From an uncultured beta proteobacterium (GTDB lineage: Bacteria; Pseudomonadota; Gammaproteobacteria; Burkholderiales; SG8-39), in the NCBI GenBank assembly GCA_902826155.1, contig CADEDU010000023.1:1-58701 (forward strand): a DNA stretch of 58,701 nucleotides. Reading direction: 5' to 3'. A program made the translations under genes and the position numbers. The number at the start of each line of letters is the position of its first letter. Positions within the stretch are counted from its first letter, which is position 1. The notes under the pieces were generated by a model, which was not told where the DNA came from, searched no databases, and saw nothing but the letters and a program-made list of their open reading frames with translations. Below, piece by piece: positions 1-7,248 of the stretch.

Positions 1-329
1 TCGCGCACCGAGGTGAAGCCGCGCATCGGCATGCCCTGCAGGATCGGCATGGCGCGATACGCCGCGAGCACGTTCGGCCACTGCGCCACCTGCGCGAGGT
101 TGAACGAGGCGGCGACGACGTGGACGTGGCAGTCGATGAAACCCGGCAGCAGCGTGCGCCCCGCGGCATCGATCACCTGCGCCGCGTTGCTCTGAATCGG
201 GCGATCGGACACTTCACGAATACGGTCGCCTTCGATCAGCACCGAGGTGTTCGGGCGTAACACGGCCTCGCGATCGTTGGCGCCGAGATCGAGCAGTTGC
301 GCGTTGCGGATGAGCCAGGTGGTCGCCAT
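1..329 (-). CDS. Amidohydrolase family protein, N-terminal part (cut by window edge)
   Basis: The first 109 codons of a protein beginning MATTWLIRNAQLLDLG are present; the rest lies beyond the left edge. The N-terminal beta-strand domain runs into the motif PGFIDCHVHV, which carries the first two metal-binding histidines of metal-dependent amidohydrolases of the imidazolonepropionase/prolidase-like group. Members hydrolyse amide or C-N bonds in cyclic or acylated substrates. The gene starts 24 bp after the stop of the acyl-CoA synthetase and is probably the distal gene of the same minus-strand operon. Substrate cannot be told from the fragment. Confidence 0.85.
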   Translation of the reverse strand, partial: MATTWLIRNAQLLDLGANDREAVLRPNTSVLIEGDRIREVSDRPIQSNAAQVIDAAGRTLLPGFIDCHVHVVAASFNLAQVAQWPNVLAAYRAMPILQGMPMRGFTSVR

Positions 330-353
330 GGATGAGTTCGGTCCGTTCCTGGA

Positions 354-1907
354 TCAGTGCAGCCCGAGCGCTTGCAGCAACCCGCTCTTCTGGATCTTGC
401 CCAATGCCGTTTTCGGCAAAGCCTCGACGAAATGGATGTGGCGCGGATGCTTGAAGCGAGCGATGCGACCTTCGAACAGCGTCAGCACCTGCTCGCGGGT
501 GAGCGTGCTGTTGGGCACGCGCACGATCACGGCGACTGCGACTTCGCCCCACTTCGGATCGGGCTGACCCAGCACCGCACATTCGAGGACGTCGGGACAT
601 GCGGCAAGCACGTTCTCGATCTCGGCCGGGTAGATGTTCTCGCCGCCTGAGATGATCATGTCCTTCGAGCGCCCGACCACCCAATAGAAACCGTCTTCGT
701 CGATCCGAGCCAGATCGCCGGAATGGAACCAGTGGTCCTGAAAGGCCGGGTTGTGGGGATCCTTCCAGTAGCCCTGCATCATGTTCTTCGCGCGCAGCCA
801 GAGTTCGCCGACCTCGCCGCGCGGCACGTCACGACCCTGGTTGTCGACGAGGCGCACGTCACAGTGCAGCGCGGGCTTGCCTGCCGAACCGACCTTGCGG
901 CTGGCGTCCTCGGGCCGCAACGCGATCGATACCGGCCCGGTCTCGGTGGCGCCGTAGACCTGGACCACGGTCACACCGCGCGCGATGAATGCCTCGATGT
1001 ACTGACTCGGCACGACCGATGAACCCATGTTCAGCAAGCGCAGCGAACGCAGATCGGCGGCGGGCCACTGCGGATGCTCCAGGATGGCGCGCACGGTTGC
1101 CGGCACCAGCAGCGATACCGTCGCCTGCTCGGCGGCGACGTCGCGCAGCCAGGCTCCCGGATCGAACCGCGCTTCGATCGATACGGTCGCGCCGGCATGC
1201 AGCGCCGGCAGGGTTTGTATGCACAGGCCGCCGACGTGGAACATCGGCAAGCCCATCAGCACGCGGTCGTGAACGTTGAGATCCTGCGCGTGCGTGGCGC
1301 AGACGATGTTCCACAGCATTCCTTCCTGCGTGTGCACCGCGCCTTTGGCTTTGCCGGTCGTGCCCGAGGTGTAGACGATCATCATCGGCAACGCATCGTC
1401 GCCGGCTTCGTCGACGGCGGGTGCCCCGGATCGCGTGATCGCGGACCACAGTGGGGGACGGAGTGGGCGAACGAGGGGAGGATCAAGTCGCTCCGGCCAA
1501 GCCGCGCCGTCGCGCGCGGCATGGGTTGACACCAGTCGCACCGCGGGCCGCGCTGCTCGAATCGCGGCGACGCTCGCGGCGAAGTCCGGATCGGCGATCA
1601 GCACATCGGCGTCGGCGTGCTCGACGATGCTGGCCAGCTCCGGCCCGGCTAACCGAAAGTTGAGCGGGACCAGCATCGCGCCCAGCCGCGCCAGCGCGAA
1701 CAGCAGCACCAGCAATTCCGGATCGTTGTAGCCGAGGTAGGCGACGCGATCGCCGCGGCGCACGCCCAGTTCGCGCGCTAGTGCGGGCGTGGCGGCATCG
1801 ATGCGCTGCCATAGCGCGGCGTAGCTCAGACTCCGCCCCTGGAACCGCAGCGCCGGATGCTCAGGGCGCAGGCTCGCCCAGCGCTCGATGAAACGGGCGA
1901 AGCTCAA
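354..1907 (-). CDS. AMP-dependent acyl-CoA synthetase/ligase
   Basis: A 517-residue member of the ANL adenylating superfamily that activates a carboxylic acid to its CoA thioester through an acyl-adenylate. The P-loop YTSGTTGKAKG is near residue 180, the A5 motif YGATETGPV near residue 320, the hinge motif HSGDLARIDEDGFYWVVGRSKDMI near residues 390-415 and the catalytic lysine region PKTALGKIQK near the C terminus. Length fits medium/long-chain or aromatic acid ligases. Translation appears to start at a TTG whose bases overlap the TGA stop of the upstream acyl-CoA dehydrogenase gene (TTGA), implying translational coupling. Substrate is unknown; the operon suggests an aliphatic acid released from ring cleavage. 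Confidence 0.92.
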   Translation of the reverse strand: MSFARFIERWASLRPEHPALRFQGRSLSYAALWQRIDAATPALARELGVRRGDRVAYLGYNDPELLVLLFALARLGAMLVPLNFRLAGPELASIVEHADADVLIADPDFAASVAAIRAARPAVRLVSTHAARDGAAWPERLDPPLVRPLRPPLWSAITRSGAPAVDEAGDDALPMMIVYTSGTTGKAKGAVHTQEGMLWNIVCATHAQDLNVHDRVLMGLPMFHVGGLCIQTLPALHAGATVSIEARFDPGAWLRDVAAEQATVSLLVPATVRAILEHPQWPAADLRSLRLLNMGSSVVPSQYIEAFIARGVTVVQVYGATETGPVSIALRPEDASRKVGSAGKPALHCDVRLVDNQGRDVPRGEVGELWLRAKNMMQGYWKDPHNPAFQDHWFHSGDLARIDEDGFYWVVGRSKDMIISGGENIYPAEIENVLAACPDVLECAVLGQPDPKWGEVAVAVIVRVPNSTLTREQVLTLFEGRIARFKHPRHIHFVEALPKTALGKIQKSGLLQALGLH

Positions 1908-3160
1908 TCGTCCGCCTCCCCGGATTCGTACAAGGCTTCACGACCCATGCGGTCGAGCACCAGCTCGGCGGTCCAGGGCAGCATCAGCGAGCCGCAGCGG
2001 CTGTCGCGATACAGGCGCTCCAGCGGCAGCGAGCGCAGCATCGACTGCCCGCCGCAGGTGCGGATCGCCAGGCGACAGATCTCGTTCGCGTTCTCCATGA
2101 TCGTGTAGTGCGAGGCGTACACGCGCAGCCGGACGTCCTTCGACGGATCGACCTTCGCCTGCTGCACCGAATGCAGGAACAGCGCGCGGGTCTGTTCCAG
2201 CTTGATGCGCATCTCCGCCACGGCGATCTGTTTGGTGGGATACATGCGCCGCTTCACCGGCGGCATGCCGGGCACTTCGCCGCGCAGATACTGCACGGTG
2301 AAATCGTAAGCGGCCTGCGCGATGCCCATGTAGGTGGGCGAGAGCGTGGCGAACATGTGCGGCCAGCGCATCGCTGCCTGGTGGTACACGCCGCGCGGCA
2401 TGAGTTGCTCGACATCGCTCACGAACACATCGTTGAACAGGATGTCGCGCGACACCGTGCCGCGCATGCCGAGCGGATCCCAGTCGCCGCGGATCGAGAA
2501 TCCCGGCGCATCGGCGGGCACGGCGATGTACATCGTGTCGCGCGTGGTGCGATCGGGCTTGTCTTCGGTGCACAGCACGCCGTAGTAGTGCGCGGCGCCG
2601 GACAGGGAGGCGAAGATCTTCTTGCCGTTGAGCAGCCAGCCGCCCTCGACCTTGGTTGCGGTCGTGCCGAACGGCGCCTTGCCGGCCGCGGCCGCGCTGC
2701 CTTCGGAAAACGGTTGCGCGTAGATCTTGCCCTGCTTGACGACGCGCTCGAAGTGCACGGCGCGATTGGCTTCATGCTGCTTGCGATCGGCCGGCGACAT
2801 GTCGAGCGGTTCGGACAGGGCGCCGCTCCACATCGTGGTGCACGCGTGCATGTTGAACGTGAGTGCGGTGGCGCCGCAATACCGGCCGATGGTTGCGGCG
2901 ACGATGCAATAGGTGGGGAAATCAGCGCCCAGCCCGCCGTACTGCTTCGGTACGCACAGCCCAAGCAGCCCGGCATCGCGCAGATCGTCGTAGTTCTCGA
3001 ATGGAAAACTCGCTTCACGATCGTACTTGGCGGCGCGCGCGGCGAACTTCTCCTTGCCCAGCGATTCGGCCAGTGCCACCAGGCGGCGTTGCTCGTCAGT
3101 GAGGGAATAGCCATCGCCGACGATCGGCGGCGGGACATAGCCCTTGGCGGTTGTACTCAT
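1904..3160 (-). CDS. Acyl-CoA dehydrogenase family flavoprotein
   Basis: A 418-residue protein with the three-domain acyl-CoA dehydrogenase layout: helical N domain (LCVPKQYGGLGADFPTY), middle beta domain with a flavin-contact stretch (YAQPFSEGSAAAAG, then WLLNGKKIFASLSGA) and helical C domain ending in LERLYRDSRCGSLMLPW. The usual C-terminal signature of the EGT-x-EI type is not recognisable; the equivalent stretch reads LMLPWTAEL. The catalytic chemistry may therefore differ from classical desaturation, and related flavin monooxygenases share this fold. Start ATG at 3160 was chosen because MSTTAKGY begins the family homology; the frame stays open upstream but that part overlaps the hydrolase gene. 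It lies 11 bp after the hydrolase gene and overlaps the ligase gene. Confidence 0.9.
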   Translation of the reverse strand: MSTTAKGYVPPPIVGDGYSLTDEQRRLVALAESLGKEKFAARAAKYDREASFPFENYDDLRDAGLLGLCVPKQYGGLGADFPTYCIVAATIGRYCGATALTFNMHACTTMWSGALSEPLDMSPADRKQHEANRAVHFERVVKQGKIYAQPFSEGSAAAAGKAPFGTTATKVEGGWLLNGKKIFASLSGAAHYYGVLCTEDKPDRTTRDTMYIAVPADAPGFSIRGDWDPLGMRGTVSRDILFNDVFVSDVEQLMPRGVYHQAAMRWPHMFATLSPTYMGIAQAAYDFTVQYLRGEVPGMPPVKRRMYPTKQIAVAEMRIKLEQTRALFLHSVQQAKVDPSKDVRLRVYASHYTIMENANEICRLAIRTCGGQSMLRSLPLERLYRDSRCGSLMLPWTAELVLDRMGREALYESGEADD

Positions 3161-3171
3161 CGTTTCGGACC

Positions 3172-3972
3172 TCAGCGTCGCGGATTGGCGGAAGTGGGGA
3201 AGTGTTCGGCGAGGAAGTGCCGCAACGCGTCGTTGAACGCGTCGGGCTGTTCCATATTGGCGAGGTGGCCGGCGCCGGGCAGCTCCACATAGCGTGCAGC
3301 CGGAATCTTCTCTGCCATGCGTTGCATCACCGCGGGTGGCGCGTTGCCGTCGCGTTCGCCGGCGAGCACCAGCGTCGGTACGGTGATGGCGGGCAGCCAC
3401 GCACGGCGATCGAACCCCACCAGCACGTGCATCGCGGCACGGTAGGTGGCAGGCGGCACCGCGGCCATCAAGGCGCGGGCCTGTTCGGCGCAACCGGTTG
3501 CCGCATGTTCGCCTAGCATCGACGGGACCAGCCTGGCGGCAACCTCCGCCATGGTGCGGCCTTCGTCGAGCGGTTTCAGGCGCGCAGCGAGAAACTCCTG
3601 CTGCCAGTTGCCGTCGGCCTTGCCGAACGCCGGACTGGTGGCGAACAGCACCAGCCCTTGATAGCGGCCGCGATGTGCCCCGGCGAATTCCTGCGCGACC
3701 ATGCCACCGAGGCTGTGTCCGACCACCACCGTCGTGCGACTGCCTAACTGCTCGATCATTCGGGCCAGCGCATCGGCGGCGCTGGCCATGGTGTAGGGCT
3801 CGATCAGCGCTGAAGAACCGTACCCCGGCATGTCCCAGGCGACGGCGCGGTATCCGAGCGCGGCGAACACGTCGAGTTGCTCGGTCCAGGCGTGTGCGCC
3901 GCCGCCGACGCCGTGCAGGAACACCAGAGCGCAATCGCCGGTGCCGCGTTCGATGAAGTGGGGCACGATCAT
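3172..3972 (-). CDS. Alpha/beta-hydrolase fold protein
   Basis: A 266-residue alpha/beta hydrolase. The oxyanion-hole region FLHGVGGGAHAW is near residue 20, the nucleophile elbow GHSLGG near residue 85, a late acid in VLAGERDGNAPP and the catalytic histidine in PGAGHLANMEQPDAF. Closest resemblance by eye is to enol-lactone hydrolases and C-C bond hydrolases of aromatic catabolism, but the specificity is not fixed by these motifs. No signal peptide, so cytoplasmic. It sits 11 bp after the NicX-like dioxygenase gene, where an enzyme acting on the ring-cleavage product would be expected; that placement is an inference. Confidence 0.9.
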   Translation of the reverse strand: MIVPHFIERGTGDCALVFLHGVGGGAHAWTEQLDVFAALGYRAVAWDMPGYGSSALIEPYTMASAADALARMIEQLGSRTTVVVGHSLGGMVAQEFAGAHRGRYQGLVLFATSPAFGKADGNWQQEFLAARLKPLDEGRTMAEVAARLVPSMLGEHAATGCAEQARALMAAVPPATYRAAMHVLVGFDRRAWLPAITVPTLVLAGERDGNAPPAVMQRMAEKIPAARYVELPGAGHLANMEQPDAFNDALRHFLAEHFPTSANPRR

Positions 3973-3983
3973 GCCTCGTTGCC

Positions 3984-5030
3984 CTAGGCGAGCGGTGCCA
4001 TCAGCCGACCGTCATCGACGATCGTGCTGTCGTCGAGCTTCACCGTGCAGTGGCGCAGCGGCAGATCGAAGTGGCCGAGGGTGTAGCGGCCGGCGACCTC
4101 GTTGGCACCGGTCGAGTAGAGGAAGTTCCCGGCAAAGGCGCGCAATTCGGTGCCGTTGAAATCGCGCCGATCGTAGAACGTCATCGCGTCCCAGCGCGCG
4201 GCCGGGTTCATGCCCCAGCCGACGTGCGACACCGCGTACGCCTCCTGATCGCCCCAGGCCGCGAGGTAGCCGCGCATCATCTCGGCGTCCACGCCCGCAC
4301 CCTGAATGTCGCGCACGTAGTCGTTCTCGACCACCAGTTTCACCGGCTCGTCCAGATAGCGCTTGAAGGTGAGATTGACATCGCCTGGGGCGAGTACGAG
4401 CGTGCCGTTCACCGAGTTGGCGCGCGGAAACGCCAGACAGATGCCGCCGGGCCAGTGTGCAACGGTGCCCGGCCGCGCGGTGTACCCCCACACGCCGCCG
4501 ACGCGAGCTTCCTGCAGGTCGATGCTGAGATGGGTGCCGGCGGGCGAGGTGACCGTCATGGTCTTGGCCTCGCGCAGCATGCGCATGCCCTGGCGCACCT
4601 TGGGTTCCAACGCCGGATCGGGCATCAATCGTTCGAGTGCCTCGGGATGTTCGTTGGAGATCATCAGCACCCGCGCACCGCCCTTGAGGATGTCGGGCAG
4701 CTCGACCGCGTGCAGCAGCCCCTCGACGGTGAGATCGGCAACGAACACCGAGCCGGCCAGCGCTGCGACCGCCGGCTGCAGCCGCCCGATCACGTCGCTC
4801 GCGCCAGTCGAACGCACCGGCGCCGGCGCGGTGTTGCGTGCGCTGGGCAGCACCAGATGGAACGGACGCGCACCGATCCGTAGCAGCGCCAGCTCCGCGA
4901 GCTCGACGTTCACCTGACGTGACTGGGTTTCCGAGAGCACGCAGCACGCATCGCCCTTGGCCACACCGCAGCGGCTGAACACCTCGGCGAAACAGTCGAT
5001 CCACTTGCCTTCGATGCGTTCACGCAGCAT
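3984..5030 (-). CDS. NicX-like (2,5-dihydroxypyridine 5,6-dioxygenase-type, M29-fold) protein
   Basis: A 348-residue protein resembling 2,5-dihydroxypyridine 5,6-dioxygenase NicX, an Fe(II) extradiol-type ring-cleaving enzyme structurally related to M29 aminopeptidases. The iron ligands of NicX are described as two histidines and an aspartate (H265, H318, D320 in Pseudomonas putida). Here H269 in VSHVGWG and the pair H320/D322 in TLGHFDLPLR fall at nearly the same positions, so the metal site looks intact. ATG at 5030 was chosen because MLRERIEGKW begins the homology; it overlaps the upstream gene by 11 bp. No other nicotinate-pathway gene is visible, so the true substrate may be a different hydroxylated ring. 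An aminopeptidase-like activity is the main alternative. Confidence 0.82.
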   Translation of the reverse strand: MLRERIEGKWIDCFAEVFSRCGVAKGDACCVLSETQSRQVNVELAELALLRIGARPFHLVLPSARNTAPAPVRSTGASDVIGRLQPAVAALAGSVFVADLTVEGLLHAVELPDILKGGARVLMISNEHPEALERLMPDPALEPKVRQGMRMLREAKTMTVTSPAGTHLSIDLQEARVGGVWGYTARPGTVAHWPGGICLAFPRANSVNGTLVLAPGDVNLTFKRYLDEPVKLVVENDYVRDIQGAGVDAEMMRGYLAAWGDQEAYAVSHVGWGMNPAARWDAMTFYDRRDFNGTELRAFAGNFLYSTGANEVAGRYTLGHFDLPLRHCTVKLDDSTIVDDGRLMAPLA

Positions 5031-6117
5031 TGGTCTTGCCTCGGGATGGGGGATCGATAGCGCGGCTTTCCGCCGTGCCTTGCTCGTTGACGCCGTGCGC
5101 AATCCGTTCGGCCGACTGCCGGGCTTCGCGTTCAGCGCGCGTGGCACGGCGCTCGGTCCACTTGGCGGCAAGCTTCGGTGCGCGGCCCGGCGTGCTCCAC
5201 GGGCACACCGCGATGCAGATGCCGCATCCGAACGTCTCGTTGAAATACGGAATGCATTTGTCGAAATCGACATACCACTTGGTTTCACCGCGCACCGTCT
5301 GCTTGGCGCGGAAGATCGCATCGGGCGGGCACGCGTCGGTGCACACCTGGCAGTGCGTGCAGAAATCGTCCGCGCCGAACGCATCGGGGGCGTCGGGCAC
5401 GAGCGGCATGTCGGTCGTGATCGCGGCCAGCCGCAGCGACGAGCCGAACCGGCGATTGATGATCGAGCCGTGCTTGCCCAATTCGCCGAAGCCGCAGGCG
5501 AGTGCCGCCGGCAGGATGCTGAGCGAGCCCGCCCATGGCCCTTGATGCGGCGTGGCTTCGAACCCCTGCTCGCGAATCCATTGCGTGGTGAACGCCGACA
5601 CGCGCGCGCCGCGGTTGTATTCGTGCGCCACCACGGTTGCGCCATTGGGATGCTCGGCGCTGGCGGGCGCCTGCGACAGCTCGGCGTGATCCATTGCCAC
5701 GGCGAACACGATCACGTAAGGGTGCGCCGGCGCGTCGTAGCCTTCGAAGATCCAGTTCGGATCGAGACGCGTCACGCCAGCCAGGTCGGCCTCGTGCGCA
5801 AGTGCGAACGCCTTCAGTCGCTCGGTCCATTGCGCGGCACTTGCTTCGACGCGGGTGGAGGCGGGCGGGGCGATCTTGCGTGGTCCGCGATCGCCATGCG
5901 CGTAGATTTCGCCCAGCAGCGGCACCGAGTTGAAGCGCGCGACGATATTCGTTTGATAGGCACCGAAGGCCTCGCGCTCGGGGCGATGCCAGAAGATCGG
6001 CGTGGGCCGGCGCGGCTGTGCCTCACCCAATCCATTGATGGTGTTGCCGCTCATCGGCGGCCAACTATCGCGCTCGCCCGGCGGTGGGGTCCATGGCGTT
6101 TGATTGCGTTTGCTCAT
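5020..6117 (-). CDS. Compact reductive-dehalogenase-like (RdhA family) Fe-S protein
   Basis: A 365-residue protein with the catalytic core of RdhA proteins. An N-domain stretch reads FALAHEADLAGVTRLDPNWIF, a central region carries GFGELGKHGSIINRRFGSSLRLAAITTDMPLV, and two 4Fe-4S motifs follow: C253-x2-C256-x2-C259-x3-C263-P, then C288 with C298-x2-C301-x3-C305-P. In RdhA enzymes corrinoid and two clusters reduce carbon-halogen bonds; in QueG, a relative, they reduce an epoxide. The RdhA-like stretches favour the former family. There is no Tat signal or membrane anchor, so it is cytoplasmic as in aerobic catabolic dehalogenases. Unlike those it lacks the fused N-terminal half. Start ATG overlaps the stop of the MetE-like gene (ATGA). 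Confidence 0.82.
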   Translation of the reverse strand: MSKRNQTPWTPPPGERDSWPPMSGNTINGLGEAQPRRPTPIFWHRPEREAFGAYQTNIVARFNSVPLLGEIYAHGDRGPRKIAPPASTRVEASAAQWTERLKAFALAHEADLAGVTRLDPNWIFEGYDAPAHPYVIVFAVAMDHAELSQAPASAEHPNGATVVAHEYNRGARVSAFTTQWIREQGFEATPHQGPWAGSLSILPAALACGFGELGKHGSIINRRFGSSLRLAAITTDMPLVPDAPDAFGADDFCTHCQVCTDACPPDAIFRAKQTVRGETKWYVDFDKCIPYFNETFGCGICIAVCPWSTPGRAPKLAAKWTERRATRAEREARQSAERIAHGVNEQGTAESRAIDPPSRGKTNAA

Positions 6118-7220
6118 CCGCTGCCCCAGACGGTGCGTGCAACGCTTGCCACCAGTTCGAGTTTGGCGCGCTGCTCGGCCTCGTTCATCGGCGCGCCGCC
6201 GACCGTCGTGCCGAACCCGCATTGCGGGCTGACGGCCAATCGCTCGATCGGCACGATCCGTGCGGCTTCGTCGATGCGGCGTGCGACGGCATCGGCGTTT
6301 TCCAGGGTGGGTGTTTTCGAGCTGACCAATCCGAGAACGACGCTCGTATCGGCAGCGAGGTGGCGCAGCGGGCGGAAATCGCCGGCGCGGTCGCTGTCGT
6401 ATTCGAGCAGGAACTGGTCGACGTCGGTCTGCCCGAACAGGCGCTCGGCCACCGGCTCGTAGCCGCCCGAGCCGATCCAGTGCCCGCGATAGTTGCCGCG
6501 GCACAGATGCATGCCGATCGTCACGCCGGCAGGGCGATCGCGCAGCACTTCGTTGTTGGCCCACAGGTAGCGGTCGAACAACGTGCGCCAGTCCCAGCCC
6601 CATTGGGCGACGATGCCCTGGATGCGCGGATCGCACAGCAGCGCGATCGGCACTTCGTCGAGTTGCACGTAGCGGCAGCCCATGGCGGCCAGCGCGGCGA
6701 TCTCCTGGCGATAGACCGCGATCAGGTCGCGCCAGTAGAGCTCTTCGTCGGGATAGACGTTGCGATCGATGGCTTCGGGACCGCGATGAAAGTGAATGAC
6801 GGAGGGCGAAGGCAGCGTGATCTTGACCGGCCTGGTCGCCACCTTGGAAGCGAAAGCGTACTCGTGCGTGGCGATGCCGTTGGTGCGGCGGATCGGAGCT
6901 TCGCAGTGCGGGACGGGCACCGACAGCGACGCATCGCCCGACTCGATGAACTTGAAGGCGGTGTCCTTGTGCACCAGACCATCGACTGCATCGACGAAAC
7001 CGGCGAACCACGAGCGCCGGCGGAATTCGCCATCGGTGACAGCGCCGAGCCCCGCGTCTTCCTGCATGCGGACGCTCGCGCGGATCGAATCGTCGAGCGT
7101 GCGATCGAACGCTTGCTGCGCGAGCTGGCCGGCGGCGAGCTGTTTGTAGGCATCGCGCAGCGGTTTGGGGCGCAGCAGGCTGCCGATGTGATCGGCACGG
7201 CAAATTGGGCAGGCGGGCAT
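6114..7220 (-). CDS. MetE C-terminal-domain-like zinc methyltransferase
   Basis: A 368-residue protein corresponding to the catalytic C-terminal barrel of cobalamin-independent methionine synthase. All zinc-ligand motifs of MetE are recognisable: H-x-C in IGMHLCRGN, a glutamate in FLLEYDSDRAG, and the last cysteine in VSPQCGFGT. The folate-binding N-terminal half of full MetE is absent, and the protein begins with its own CPICRADHIGS stretch. Stand-alone proteins of this kind are often annotated as 5-methyltetrahydropteroyltriglutamate-homocysteine methyltransferase. In this operon a role in moving a methyl group from a methoxylated or methylated growth substrate is possible, but that is inference. 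Confidence 0.85.
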   Translation of the reverse strand: MPACPICRADHIGSLLRPKPLRDAYKQLAAGQLAQQAFDRTLDDSIRASVRMQEDAGLGAVTDGEFRRRSWFAGFVDAVDGLVHKDTAFKFIESGDASLSVPVPHCEAPIRRTNGIATHEYAFASKVATRPVKITLPSPSVIHFHRGPEAIDRNVYPDEELYWRDLIAVYRQEIAALAAMGCRYVQLDEVPIALLCDPRIQGIVAQWGWDWRTLFDRYLWANNEVLRDRPAGVTIGMHLCRGNYRGHWIGSGGYEPVAERLFGQTDVDQFLLEYDSDRAGDFRPLRHLAADTSVVLGLVSSKTPTLENADAVARRIDEAARIVPIERLAVSPQCGFGTTVGGAPMNEAEQRAKLELVASVARTVWGSG

Positions 7221-7248
7221 GAGGGCAGTCAGGTTGGGTGGAGTTTTT

